Positions 49,969 to 59,670 are shown, numbered from the stretch's first letter. The stretch: 64,000 nt of DNA from SAR202 cluster bacterium (GCA_022447925.1 JAKUTS010000002.1:1-64000), one strand, 5' to 3'. Notes: a model not told the origin generated them from the sequence alone. Translations and numbers: made by a program.

Positions 49969-52245
49969 TTATTGAACAATTTCGTATTCACTCACTAAAC
50001 ATTCCCAATCCTGATTCTCTTCCATATATATACCAAAATCTTCGGGTGAAATTGTGGATATGTCATATGAAATATAAGCATGCCCGTCATGGAGAATCAC
50101 AGAAGGTCTACCACCTTGGGCAAATGAACCCATTTCAAGTTCTGTCACATTTATATCAGCTATTGAATTCCATTCCTCATCAAACACTGCTAGATGAATA
50201 TCATGCTCCGGTCCAATTTTTTTAACTACATTTTCCATAGCTATATATGAGACAAAGAAAAGCTTTAGCTCTGGATCATATACAGTTCCCATAGGCCAGT
50301 TACCCCACTGCACCAAAACCTTCGAGCCTAAATAATTCCAATCTTCATCATATTGCATGACTATCAACTCTCCAAAGAATGCCCTTGAAGTAACTAAATT
50401 ATAAATCCCATCCACAAAAACCATCGAGGTGGCATTTAGATGAGGCGTGTCAGATAAAACACGACTTTCCACAAACTCTAATTCTTCAGTAAAAAACCGG
50501 TGGCTTGTTGCTTCTCCCTTATAAGGGTCTATCTCTCTTTGGTTAACAGGAGATTCTGCGTCAGCAACATATAAACCAGCCACGTCTAGAATTCCATTAA
50601 CATGTGCAAGCATAAAGTCATTATTAGGCTCCTTATTTGGATCCCGTAAAATTTTGGTTTCGCCAAGGAGAGTCCATGTGATTGGGTCATACTTCTTAAG
50701 AGCCCATATATCTTTTCCACCTTCAGTAAGAAAATAATACGTGTTATCAATCATTAGTGAAGCAGTATCGTTACCACGCTCTTCAAAAAGGCCAACTTCC
50801 CCAGTGAATTCCAAGTCAGTTGTGTACCATTTGTAACCATACCCATGAGTTCCATATTTCGTAGATAATCCTCCGAATGTGACCAGAAACTTATCAGCTA
50901 CGGGAACATAATTTATCCGACAAAAAGCACCTATAATGTCTAAGTTTTCATCTGGAGTCACTTCCACTTGTCTTATTAGCTTAAGTATCTCAGGTTTAGA
51001 AGTCATGTTCGAGTCAGGCATAGGAGTTGGATTGACTTCCAATGATTTGCTGGTCCCAACCTTTGGAAGATCTGAAGTAGGCTTAATTGAATATATATTT
51101 TTGCCGCCATTATTATTTAAAAACAACCGTAATGAGCCATCAGTCAAAATTATTGAACCGGGGTCTTGTATATCTCTAAGAATCAATTCTCGCCCATTAG
51201 AATCTTGAACAATAACTTGATAATACTCATCTGACCAATTAATACCATCTTGAGAAATCGCCATTACCAGAAAATCATTTTCAGTATCTGGATTCCGTCC
51301 ATAAACTAAATTCTCGGGCATTTTGGCAAACAGATAGTAAGTCTCATTAATCTTTACCATTGTAGAGTCATGACCGGCGCTAATAGCTATCTCTTTTCTC
51401 TTCCATTTCAAGCCATCAGCTGAAGTTGCTCTAATGATATTGCGCTGGCCTGTGTAATAAATCACGTATTCACCATCAATAATATGAACATCTGCACTAG
51501 AGGCAAAATCATTAATATTTTTTGGATCCTCATAAAATTTATCTAATTTAGTCCAGGAAAGTCCGTCATCTGACACAGCAAAAGCTATTCTGTGCATCTT
51601 TTGCTCTACGCCTTTTTTATTTAATCCTATAAATCGGCCTGTATACGCCATATAGTATTTCCAGTTAATTGCTTGAAACACTTCTGGCTCTCCAGCCTCA
51701 TAATCAACACTAGACTCTGATCCATGTATTATGCGAATACCTGGCTCAACCTCCCATTTAATAGCATCGTTTGAGATAAGACTAATGATGTTTACTCCGT
51801 CTATATCTTTTGACTTACCATCAGCTCTGGCTTGGATATATAAGCGGTATCGTCCATCTTCTAGCTGAATCAAACTAGGCCCAACGATGCTAGCTTGACC
51901 TAGTTTTTCAGCAGAAGCAACATCTGGGACATCTATTTGAAACTTAACTTTGCCTACGATACTTGGTTTAGATATCTGCTTTTCAGGAACAGGGGTGAAT
52001 GTTGGTTTAATCACAGGAGTTGGCTTGGCCTGGGAGGTAGATGCCTGATCTGGGTTAGCTGTAGGCGTAGTACTTACTGTCACTGTGGATTTAGGCTTTG
52101 GGGTTACATTATCTATAATCTCAACACCCTCTGATTCAAAAGAATTTTCCCCAGATTCCATAGGCGGTTCTGAGGCACACGAAACAATAAAAATTATTAA
52201 TACAAGCGAAAATAACGCTATGAAATATGAATGTTTAAGTGACAT
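49969..52245 (-). CDS. large lipoprotein with beta-propeller (glycosidase-like) modules
   Basis: 758 residues. The lipoprotein signal ends at the Cys of FIVSCASEP. A 90-residue Pro/Thr/Lys-rich linker follows (TPTANPDQASTSQAKPTPV), then two long beta-rich regions. The first (about 115-390) has repeated blade-like segments such as GPSLIQLEDGRYRLYIQA, SDDGLSWTK and DVHIIDGEYVIYYTG, recalling the five-bladed propellers of GH32/43/62-like proteins. A second (about 430-750) has similar WYTTDLEFTGEV and HDGHAYISYD segments. Catalytic acids cannot be assigned, so it may bind rather than cleave. It is divergent from the acyltransferase gene, 44 bases away. Confidence 0.75.
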   Translation of the reverse strand: MSLKHSYFIALFSLVLIIFIVSCASEPPMESGENSFESEGVEIIDNVTPKPKSTVTVSTTPTANPDQASTSQAKPTPVIKPTFTPVPEKQISKPSIVGKVKFQIDVPDVASAEKLGQASIVGPSLIQLEDGRYRLYIQARADGKSKDIDGVNIISLISNDAIKWEVEPGIRIIHGSESSVDYEAGEPEVFQAINWKYYMAYTGRFIGLNKKGVEQKMHRIAFAVSDDGLSWTKLDKFYEDPKNINDFASSADVHIIDGEYVIYYTGQRNIIRATSADGLKWKRKEIAISAGHDSTMVKINETYYLFAKMPENLVYGRNPDTENDFLVMAISQDGINWSDEYYQVIVQDSNGRELILRDIQDPGSIILTDGSLRLFLNNNGGKNIYSIKPTSDLPKVGTSKSLEVNPTPMPDSNMTSKPEILKLIRQVEVTPDENLDIIGAFCRINYVPVADKFLVTFGGLSTKYGTHGYGYKWYTTDLEFTGEVGLFEERGNDTASLMIDNTYYFLTEGGKDIWALKKYDPITWTLLGETKILRDPNKEPNNDFMLAHVNGILDVAGLYVADAESPVNQREIDPYKGEATSHRFFTEELEFVESRVLSDTPHLNATSMVFVDGIYNLVTSRAFFGELIVMQYDEDWNYLGSKVLVQWGNWPMGTVYDPELKLFFVSYIAMENVVKKIGPEHDIHLAVFDEEWNSIADINVTELEMGSFAQGGRPSVILHDGHAYISYDISTISPEDFGIYMEENQDWECLVSEYEIVQ

Positions 52246-52289
52246 GTTTTAGATTATAAGGCAGTTTCAAACAAGATAATATTACAAAT

Positions 52290-53480
52290 ATGATTTGCAA
52301 TGAATGCAATAATGAAACTACGCAGGAATCTAAGTTCTGTCAAAATTGCGGAATAGAAATTGATTTAAATAATACAACTAATGTTTTTTCAAACAGAAGA
52401 TACGATGTAGATTCGATACGAGTAATTGCCTTGATGTTATTGATTCTGTACCACACCGCAGTTTCATTTCAGCCATGGGCAACCGATATACTTTTCATCG
52501 AAAACAAACAATATTTAGAACCTTTTTGGCATTTCGCAATGAATTTGATAAATATATGGCGAATCCCTATATTGTTCCTTGTTTCAGGTATGGGCCTTAG
52601 ATTCGCAATGGAACGTCGTGAGTGGGCAGCATTACTCTCCGATCGCGCACTACGAATTGTATTGCCATTGGTTTTTGGAACACTTTGTGTTGTTCCGATT
52701 TATATTTACATATTTAATCAATATTACGGTAAGGACCATTTCTATGGTTCACATCCCGGCCACTTGTGGTTCTTAGCAAATATCTTTTTTTATGTTTTGA
52801 TATTTATTTATGTATTTAATTTTTTAAAAAAACATCCAGAAAACAAATTCTACATATGTTTAAAAAAAGTAATATCAAAGCCTTTTGGAATCATTCCATT
52901 ATTTGCGTCACTGATAGTCCTAGAGTCAGTTGTAGTTAATCCAGAGATATTCCCTGCATTTGCATTCTCGCTTCACGGCCTTTTGCTAGGTCTAGTGTGT
53001 TTCTTTAACGGTTTTGTACTGGTTTCTCTTAAGCGAAAGTTCTGGAACGCAGTACAAGAGGTAAAGTGGGTAACTTTACTTTTAGCGGTATGTCTGTATG
53101 GATTTAGGGTTTATAACTACGATTCTGAATTGATAGCATCTAGGGTAGTTGTTAACTTGTTAACTGGTTTTGAATCAGCAAATTGGATGCTAGCAGCCTT
53201 AGGCCTTGGAGCCACATTCCTAAACAAGCCATCCAAGTTATTAAGTTATATGAGCTCGGCTGTATATCCGGTTTATATCGTTCATATGCCAATACAATTT
53301 TTCTTTTGCAGCATCATCTTCCCTTTATCTATTACGGCCTCTTTCAAACTTATTATTGTATTGACTTGTACATACGCTGGAAGTTTCCTTGTATACGAAA
53401 TTGTTAAGAGAATTAAATGGATTAGATTGTTATTTGGTATGAAAAATGAATTGATCAAAAATATGAAGTCTGGGAGTTAA
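52290..53480 (+). CDS. acyltransferase 3 family membrane protein with N-terminal zinc ribbon
   Basis: 396 residues. The N-terminus has a zinc-ribbon pattern Cys3-x2-Cys6 and Cys17-x2-Cys20 (FCQNCGIEIDL). From about residue 37 a family 3 acyltransferase begins with YDVDSIRVIALMLLILYHTAV, where the His after LY is the expected catalytic one, followed by about ten hydrophobic helices and a basic C-terminus. Such enzymes O-acylate envelope glycans or lipids (OpgC, OatA-like). No Shine-Dalgarno sequence is visible; GATAAT lies nine bases before the ATG, so a leaderless mRNA is possible. The cytoplasmic zinc ribbon is unusual in this family. Confidence 0.85.
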   Translation: MICNECNNETTQESKFCQNCGIEIDLNNTTNVFSNRRYDVDSIRVIALMLLILYHTAVSFQPWATDILFIENKQYLEPFWHFAMNLINIWRIPILFLVSGMGLRFAMERREWAALLSDRALRIVLPLVFGTLCVVPIYIYIFNQYYGKDHFYGSHPGHLWFLANIFFYVLIFIYVFNFLKKHPENKFYICLKKVISKPFGIIPLFASLIVLESVVVNPEIFPAFAFSLHGLLLGLVCFFNGFVLVSLKRKFWNAVQEVKWVTLLLAVCLYGFRVYNYDSELIASRVVVNLLTGFESANWMLAALGLGATFLNKPSKLLSYMSSAVYPVYIVHMPIQFFFCSIIFPLSITASFKLIIVLTCTYAGSFLVYEIVKRIKWIRLLFGMKNELIKNMKSGS

Positions 53481-53608
53481 TGCCCTTTTAGAACCATTAG
53501 TAATCGCTTGCGAAGAAGAAAATAGATACGAGTTTATGGTTATGATTAACCCATTATTTGTCATTGGAGGAACCGGTTCGCCTGTAAATCCTATTGCTTT
53601 GTTTTAAA

Positions 53609-53625
53609 TGTTAAACTGTAGCCAA
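53609..53625 (+). promoter_or_regulatory. extended -10 promoter at the Kelch lipoprotein start codon
   Basis: TGT plus TAAACT (53612-53617) forms an extended -10 box seven bases before the ATG at 53625. No Shine-Dalgarno sequence is present, so the message is probably leaderless. Confidence 0.45.
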
Positions 53626-55274
53626 TGTCGCGATTTGCTCAATTAACTATAATTTTTACGATAGTAACTGGAATTTTGTTTGTGTTTGCATGCGGAGATA
53701 GTAGCCCAGCAAAAGAGTCAGTTAGTTCAGAATCTTCTAACAAATCATCTTCAGTAAGTGACAATGAAGGTGCCTTACTAGCTTCTATGATCGAGAAAAG
53801 ACAAGATTTTGAATCAGTCGTTCTCTCAGATGGAAAAACCCTCTCAATCGGTGGCCGAGGGGTTGGTGAAAGATCAGGAGTTAGCGCCACAGACACTACA
53901 GAAGTATATGATCCTGATGCAGATAAATGGACATTATCTGGGCGTATGAGTGATATAAGGTCTGTGACAAGCGCAGTTGAATTAGACGATGGCACTGTAC
54001 TACTCGCCGGTGGCGCTGCAAGTCAAAGAACTAGTACTTCTCTTACTGAGATTTGGGATCCAGCTACAGGTGAATGGACTATCGTTGCTGACATGAACCA
54101 AGCTAGAGAAAAGTTTGGCTTAATTAAACTGGCAACTGGCAAAGTAATCGCTATCGGTGGATCCGATAGTGAAGGACAGCATAGCGCTACAGCTGAAATC
54201 TATGATCCTCCTACAGATACCTGGACATTAATAGATCCTATGGGTGAACCTCGGATTTGGCATACAACAACATTGTTAAATGATGGACGTATTTTGGTAA
54301 CGGGTGGCGGTAATCCTGATGGTCCATTCAAAAAGAGCGCTGAAATCTTTGATCCAGCTACTGAAAAATGGCAATATGCAGGTGAAATGAGTGTCTCCAG
54401 ATCTCAGCATACCGCAACATTAATGGCCGATGGACGTGTCTTGGTTGTGGGCGGCAGAGGTAAAAGAGCAACGTCTGAAATATATGACCCTGTAACAAAT
54501 ACTTGGGGCTCAGTTACAGATACAACGGTTCCAAGAGCTGAGCATATTGCAATAGCAAACGCAGACGGATCTGTATTAGTTGCAGGAGGTACAGGTAACC
54601 TGCAAACAATGGAATTGTACGATCCAATCTCAAATAGCTGGACAGAAGTAGGCCAAATGGCATTAAGCAGATATCGAATGCATGCTTATAAAAGAGATGA
54701 TAACTCCATAATGATAGTCGGCGGACAGGGACTCGAAACTGTTCTGGCTGAAACTGAAGTGATTAATGTAACTCTTTCTAATCGGACTCAAGCTGAGTTA
54801 GATGCTAACGCAGAGTCAGCAAGAGCTGGAGTTACGGAAGTTGCTCTTAATGCAACCCCAACTCCATTACCTACTGCTACCCCACTACCTGAACGCCAAT
54901 CTGTAGGCTCAGAAGGTATGGAATTTGACTTCCCTGAAGCTATTGAATCAGATCCATCTGACACTACAATTACGCCCCTAGGTAATCCCGTTAGATTAGC
55001 TATTGGCCAAACTGTAATTAGCCCTAACCCTGACTCCGGAATGGCAGGCAGGTTCGAGGCTGTCGTATCTGATGACAGAGAAAGCGGCGGTACTGCTGTC
55101 GTCACAATTTTCATTAGAATGGGATTCTTCGATCAAGGCGGTGTGGATTTGACTTTAGAGGCAGATGGACAACCAGCTGCTAAGAAATTAGGAAGACTAT
55201 GGATCGGAGTCGTAGATTTAGAGTATGACTCAGATAATAATCCAATCGCTACAGTCGTAGTCTTTAAACCTTAA
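53625..55274 (+). CDS. Kelch-repeat lipoprotein
   Basis: 549 residues. The lipoprotein signal ends at the Cys of LFVFACGD. Residues about 55-375 carry six or so Kelch-type blades, each with an EVYDPxTxxW and DGTVLLAGG pattern (for example EIYDPPTDTWTLIDPM, GRVLVVGGRG), predicted to form a surface beta-propeller. A Pro/Thr linker (NATPTPLPTATPLPERQ) leads to a C-terminal beta-rich domain of about 120 residues that looks like an immunoglobulin-like or DUF4352-type fold (TPLGNPVRLAIGQTV). It is likely a binding protein on the outer face of the membrane. The ligand is unknown. Confidence 0.83.
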   Translation: MSRFAQLTIIFTIVTGILFVFACGDSSPAKESVSSESSNKSSSVSDNEGALLASMIEKRQDFESVVLSDGKTLSIGGRGVGERSGVSATDTTEVYDPDADKWTLSGRMSDIRSVTSAVELDDGTVLLAGGAASQRTSTSLTEIWDPATGEWTIVADMNQAREKFGLIKLATGKVIAIGGSDSEGQHSATAEIYDPPTDTWTLIDPMGEPRIWHTTTLLNDGRILVTGGGNPDGPFKKSAEIFDPATEKWQYAGEMSVSRSQHTATLMADGRVLVVGGRGKRATSEIYDPVTNTWGSVTDTTVPRAEHIAIANADGSVLVAGGTGNLQTMELYDPISNSWTEVGQMALSRYRMHAYKRDDNSIMIVGGQGLETVLAETEVINVTLSNRTQAELDANAESARAGVTEVALNATPTPLPTATPLPERQSVGSEGMEFDFPEAIESDPSDTTITPLGNPVRLAIGQTVISPNPDSGMAGRFEAVVSDDRESGGTAVVTIFIRMGFFDQGGVDLTLEADGQPAAKKLGRLWIGVVDLEYDSDNNPIATVVVFKP

Positions 55275-55322
55275 TTTCTAAGTGTCTAATCAAGTAAAGA
55301 AAGCAGATTAAGGACCCTATAA

Positions 55323-56297
55323 ATGGATAGCATTCGCGTTGGATTTATAGGGTTCGGGGCCTGGACTCAGAAAGCATACGTTCCGGCCTTGAAAGGAAAC
55401 AATAAAGTTGAACTTATTGCTGTGGCTGCTCGTAGCGAAGAAAGCCATTCTATAGCCAGAACTATGCTTGGTGATTCAATCAAAAGCTACACTGATTATA
55501 AAAAGCTTTTGGGAGATCCGAATATTGATGCTGTTATGATCGGTACTCCTCCAAATTTAAGCTCCTCTGCTACATTGTCCGCAATTAAAGCAGGCAAACA
55601 TACCTTTATAGAGCCACCGCTTGATGACTCAAGCTCGACTAGAAATTTATTTAAACTTGTCTACAAAAGCGGAAAGGTTTTTCACGTTGATACAGAAATT
55701 AGATACTTGCCTATAATTAAGTCGATAAGGAATATAACTCTAAACGCAGACTTTGGATCTATAAATAAAGTCACAATAAACCTGGAGAATAATTGGGCTA
55801 ATGAATGGAAGCTAGATAAATCAGGATTACACGATATGGTTGCTGGACTAAGTCCTTGGTATATTGATCCTATAGACTTTATGTTTAGAAGAACCCCAGA
55901 CAATATTCATGTCGTTGGTGCAGACAATCAGGTGGGTCAAGTTAAACTAGAATATTCTGGCAATTGTGAAGGACTGTGGAATTTTAATTTACATGGCAAT
56001 AATGAGTTGTCATTAAACTTATCCATCCATGGCACAAATGGATTAATACTAGCTGACTTAATTAGTGGTAATTATAGCTGGACTATTGGCTCTGACTCTG
56101 GTTCTGCAAACTCTCAGTGCCAGGAACCTATATTAGGGTTTGTAGGCATGCGAGAAAGTGTAAATGTTTTTCTTGAAACAATTCTTGGAAATACAATGAC
56201 TCTATCTGGTCCAGAAGTATACACTCGAATTCACAAACTGGTTCAAGGACTTAAGGCAAGTCAATCTCTGTCTGGTCCAGTCAAGATAAAACAATAG
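55323..56297 (+). CDS. Gfo/Idh/MocA-family oxidoreductase-like protein with altered active site
   Basis: 324 residues with the N-terminal Rossmann domain (VGFIGFGAWTQKAYVPAL, then the DPNIDAVMIGTPP strand) and the alpha/beta C-terminal domain. The family motif EKP, whose Lys is catalytic, reads EPP here (FIEPPLDD), and the second-domain His/Asp block is present only in loose form (GLHDMVAGLSPWYIDPIDFM). It may therefore bind NAD(P) without the usual dehydrogenase chemistry. AAGGA lies before the ATG, 48 bases after the Kelch gene stop. Confidence 0.8.
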   Translation: MDSIRVGFIGFGAWTQKAYVPALKGNNKVELIAVAARSEESHSIARTMLGDSIKSYTDYKKLLGDPNIDAVMIGTPPNLSSSATLSAIKAGKHTFIEPPLDDSSSTRNLFKLVYKSGKVFHVDTEIRYLPIIKSIRNITLNADFGSINKVTINLENNWANEWKLDKSGLHDMVAGLSPWYIDPIDFMFRRTPDNIHVVGADNQVGQVKLEYSGNCEGLWNFNLHGNNELSLNLSIHGTNGLILADLISGNYSWTIGSDSGSANSQCQEPILGFVGMRESVNVFLETILGNTMTLSGPEVYTRIHKLVQGLKASQSLSGPVKIKQ

Positions 56298-56312
56298 AAA
56301 TCAAAAAAGCGG

Positions 56313-56385
56313 AGCCAACGGGCGGACTCGAACCGCCGGCCTGCTGTTTACGAAACAGCTGCTCTGCCGCCTGAGCTACGTTGGC
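56313..56385 (-). tRNA. tRNA-Thr (CGT), CCA not encoded
   Basis: A minus-strand 73-base cloverleaf. The acceptor stem GCCAACG pairs with CGTTGGC, the anticodon stem GCTGT/ACAGC carries loop TTCGTAA with anticodon CGT, the T-arm is GGCGG-TTCGAGT-CCGCC, and the discriminator is U. The next three bases are CCG rather than CCA, followed by CTTTTTT that could end transcription. Confidence 0.95.
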
Positions 56386-56450
56386 TTGGTCACCAAATCA
56401 CATATTAATAAGTCAACCTTAATTAAAAAATGATAGTCCAGAAATTCGAG

Positions 56451-58682
56451 CTAGAGATTTGCCTGCAATTTCTCTGGTTTCATCGGTAAACTCCTAAGTC
56501 TCACACCAACGGCATCATTTATAGCATTGGCTATTGCAGCCAAAGGGGATGAAATGCTAGCTTCTCCTACTCCTTTTACTCCATACGGATGATTAGGGTT
56601 TGGAACTTCAACTAACACCGTATCAATTTCAGGTAAATCTAAACTGATTGGCATTCTGTAATCGAGCAAAGAGTTATTTCTCATAATCCCTTTATCGTCA
56701 AAAAAGTATTCTTCATTAAGAGCCCATCCAATCCCTTGCGCAATCCCGCCCTGAATTTGCCCTTCAACGTAACTTGGGTGAATCGCATATCCAACATCTT
56801 GGAATGCAGTAAGTTTAATTAAATCAACTTTCCCGGTTTCTGAATCAATTTGAACATCTGCGATTAATGCTGAATATGAGCCAGTACTACCTCCAGGGTT
56901 TACGTTTGCTTTACCGATTATAGGTTCTCCTGTTTCATTTATTTGAGAAGCTATCTCTTTAAACGTCATTTTGAGTTCCGAATCTGATGTATGACGCACA
57001 TGACCTGAAGAATATTCTATTTCAGACACATCTTTATCCCATATAACAGCTGCTCTTTTTATTATTTGATTCTTTATATCAATTGCCGCCTCATGAGCAG
57101 CCCAACCAGATTTATAAGCTACACCACTACCTCCAGTGACGGAAGTGAATCCTATAGAATCAGTATCACCAACCTGAGGTATTACATCTTGGGCAGTTAA
57201 ACCAAGAACTTCAGCCATAATCTGTGCGATTGCAGTTCTACTGCCACCAATATCTATAGATCCCTCTACCAAAGATATAGTTCCATCAGGCAGTACGCTA
57301 GCAACCAAACTAGCAGGGCCAGAATTATTTCTGCAAAAACCTAGACTTACTCCTCTACCCATATTAAGTCCATCCTTTTTTGACTGGTAATGAGGATGGG
57401 ATTTCACTTGTTTCAAAGTCTCAATAACCCCAATGCTTCCATTCATCACACCATCCGCTCTTCTATCTCCTTCTTTTGCAGCATTTATTAACCTCAGCTC
57501 TATCGGATCTATACCCATAGAAGATGCTGCTTGATCCATTAAGGACTCTGTTGCAAATGCAGCAATAGGGGCTCCTGGAGCCCTATATGGAGCTACTTTT
57601 GGCTTATTTACAGCAATGTCCAAACAATCTATTTTCACGTTCTCTACTTTGTATGGGGCAAAAATAGCAGCTGCGGCAGCTGTTATGGGAGATGGAGGGA
57701 AAGCCCCAGACTCAAACGCTACATAAGCATAGGCTGCAGTGATGTGATGTTTAGAATCAAAGCCCAGTTTCATCCTAATCAAACTTCCCGAAGTTGGGCC
57801 AGTAGACTCAAAAACCTCTGATCTTGTCATAGTCAATTTCACAGGCCTACCACTTTTCTTGGATAAAACAGCTGCTAAAGGTTCAAGATAAGCTGGTAAC
57901 TTGCCCCCAAAACCACCTCCGATTTCCATCGGAATAACATTGATATCAGATATTGGAATTCCAAGGATCCTACCTAACTGATCACGAATACCAAAGTGGC
58001 CTTGGCTTGAACACCAAACTGTTAATTTGCCATCTTCGGACCATGATGCAGTTCCATTTTGAGGTTCAATATATCCTTGATGTACAGTGCTAGTTTTAAA
58101 CTCCTCTTCAAAAATATCTACTGCCTGATCAAATCCTTGATCGATATCACCTAACTCGTAGAGCTCATGCCCTAATACATTAGGCTGCGTATAATCACTT
58201 GAGCCGAGGGAATACGGCTTAACGTTTTCATGTAATACAGGAGCTGATTTCAATATCGCATTTTCAACATCAAACACCCCAGGCAATATTTCATAATCAA
58301 CTATGATTAATTTTAACGCGTCTTGGGCTGCAGAGCTGTTAATTGCTGCTATTGCGGCAACTGGATGCCCCTTATACAGAACCTTCCCTCTTGCCATCAC
58401 GTTTTCAGAATAATTCTGAGCCGGGAACAGGGTCTCTACATTAGGTCCGGGCACTAAATCTTCAGCAGTCATTACGGCTAAAACATCTGGATTAGAAGTA
58501 ACTGCACTTGTATCGATGGATTTAATTACAGCATGCGGATGAGGGCTTCTAAGAACAGCTCCATAAAGCATTCCGGGTAAATTTATGTCAGCACCAAATT
58601 TTGCTCTGCCCGTTACTTTATCAACACCATCATGCCTAATGGGGCGTTTCCCAACGACCTTATATTTTGAACTTTTATCCAT
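56451..58682 (-). CDS. xanthine dehydrogenase family molybdopterin-binding subunit
   Basis: The 743-residue large subunit of a molybdenum hydroxylase. It begins with KVVGKRPIRHDGVDKVTGRAKFGADI, has the molybdopterin-binding IGGGFGGKLPAYLEP and APYRAPGAPIAAFATES segments, and ends with the catalytic Glu in YGVKGVGEASISSP. Partners with FAD and 2Fe-2S centres are needed for activity but are not encoded in the window. Its substrate could be CO-like, purine, aldehyde or aromatic; the AYRxxGR or CO-dehydrogenase-specific loop is not seen. It is followed 35 bases downstream by no gene on its strand other than tRNA-Thr, and preceded by an aldo/keto reductase. Confidence 0.9.
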   Translation of the reverse strand: MDKSSKYKVVGKRPIRHDGVDKVTGRAKFGADINLPGMLYGAVLRSPHPHAVIKSIDTSAVTSNPDVLAVMTAEDLVPGPNVETLFPAQNYSENVMARGKVLYKGHPVAAIAAINSSAAQDALKLIIVDYEILPGVFDVENAILKSAPVLHENVKPYSLGSSDYTQPNVLGHELYELGDIDQGFDQAVDIFEEEFKTSTVHQGYIEPQNGTASWSEDGKLTVWCSSQGHFGIRDQLGRILGIPISDINVIPMEIGGGFGGKLPAYLEPLAAVLSKKSGRPVKLTMTRSEVFESTGPTSGSLIRMKLGFDSKHHITAAYAYVAFESGAFPPSPITAAAAAIFAPYKVENVKIDCLDIAVNKPKVAPYRAPGAPIAAFATESLMDQAASSMGIDPIELRLINAAKEGDRRADGVMNGSIGVIETLKQVKSHPHYQSKKDGLNMGRGVSLGFCRNNSGPASLVASVLPDGTISLVEGSIDIGGSRTAIAQIMAEVLGLTAQDVIPQVGDTDSIGFTSVTGGSGVAYKSGWAAHEAAIDIKNQIIKRAAVIWDKDVSEIEYSSGHVRHTSDSELKMTFKEIASQINETGEPIIGKANVNPGGSTGSYSALIADVQIDSETGKVDLIKLTAFQDVGYAIHPSYVEGQIQGGIAQGIGWALNEEYFFDDKGIMRNNSLLDYRMPISLDLPEIDTVLVEVPNPNHPYGVKGVGEASISSPLAAIANAINDAVGVRLRSLPMKPEKLQANL

Positions 58683-58717
58683 GTAATGATTCCCTTAAAA
58701 ATTTATTCTCTACAGAT

Positions 58718-59638
58718 TTAATCTATACTACGCCAGTTGCGGCCGACAATTTCATACCGTTTGTGCAATTCTTCCACATATTCTGAAGAAATAGGTAATT
58801 GATTATTAACCATGTCGATGTTTGATTTCACATGTTTAGGATTTCGGCTTCCGACTATGGCTGTATGTACCTGGGGATGATGCAAAACAAATCCAAGAGC
58901 GGCTAAAATATGATTATCTGGTTCGGTCTTTATCGGACCTATACTTTGCATTTTTTCTGCTCTAACCCTAAGACTTTTAGCAACTGAATCTTCATAATGG
59001 TCAGATTTCTTGAATGTGCGACCCCACATCCCATTTCCGATTGGTCTTTTAGCTATTACTCCCATTCCGGATTTCGAGGCTTCATCTAATATGTCAACTA
59101 GACCTCTCTGATCCATTATGTTAAAAGCGGTTTGTATAGTATCGAAAAGACCACTTTTAATTGCCCACATTGCTTCTTCATTTTCCTGACTATATCCAAT
59201 ATATCGAGTTTTACCATCACGCTTTGCATCAAGAAACACCTGTACGATGTCATCAGGCGGCTGGCCAAAAATATCATATGCATGTATTTGCAGCAAATCA
59301 ACGTAATCAGTCTTAAGCCGTTTCAAGCTCCTATCAATACTTTGCTTTATCGTATTAACACTCCATCTCATACCATCAGTTCCATATGATGGGTGTCCAG
59401 CTTTAGTCGCAAGCACGAATTCGTCGCGCCTGTGCGATAATGATTCTCCAATAATATCTTCACTCATGCCATAACATTCAGCGGTATCAAAAAAGTTTAT
59501 ACCACCATCTAGAGCTGTATTTAACAGATCGTAAGCTTGATCTTTATCGTTTTCAGTCAGTTGTAGCCCAATCTCTACTAAACCTACTCCTAACCTACTA
59601 ACCTTAAGATCAGTTTTACCTAGTTGTACTATTTCCAT
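58718..59638 (-). CDS. aldo/keto reductase
   Basis: 306 residues in the AKR TIM-barrel family. LGVGLVEIGLQLTE is at the start, the catalytic Asp and Tyr lie in NFFDTAECYGMSEDIIGE, the Lys in VLATKAG, and the His in YVDLLQIHAYD. The NADPH-binding region near the C-terminus reads HTAIVGSRNPKHVKSN. It reduces a carbonyl to an alcohol with NADPH; the substrate is unknown. It precedes the molybdenum hydroxylase gene by 35 bases, so joint transcription is likely. Confidence 0.92.
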   Translation of the reverse strand: MEIVQLGKTDLKVSRLGVGLVEIGLQLTENDKDQAYDLLNTALDGGINFFDTAECYGMSEDIIGESLSHRRDEFVLATKAGHPSYGTDGMRWSVNTIKQSIDRSLKRLKTDYVDLLQIHAYDIFGQPPDDIVQVFLDAKRDGKTRYIGYSQENEEAMWAIKSGLFDTIQTAFNIMDQRGLVDILDEASKSGMGVIAKRPIGNGMWGRTFKKSDHYEDSVAKSLRVRAEKMQSIGPIKTEPDNHILAALGFVLHHPQVHTAIVGSRNPKHVKSNIDMVNNQLPISSEYVEELHKRYEIVGRNWRSID

Positions 59639-59670
59639 TGATTCTCACTCCTGATCAAAATCTAAGTCAC

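Noticed and set aside
53481-53624. short open frame after the acyltransferase gene (ATG near 53536, 24 codons)
   Set aside because: No ribosome-binding site and no family; the frame is short enough to occur by chance.
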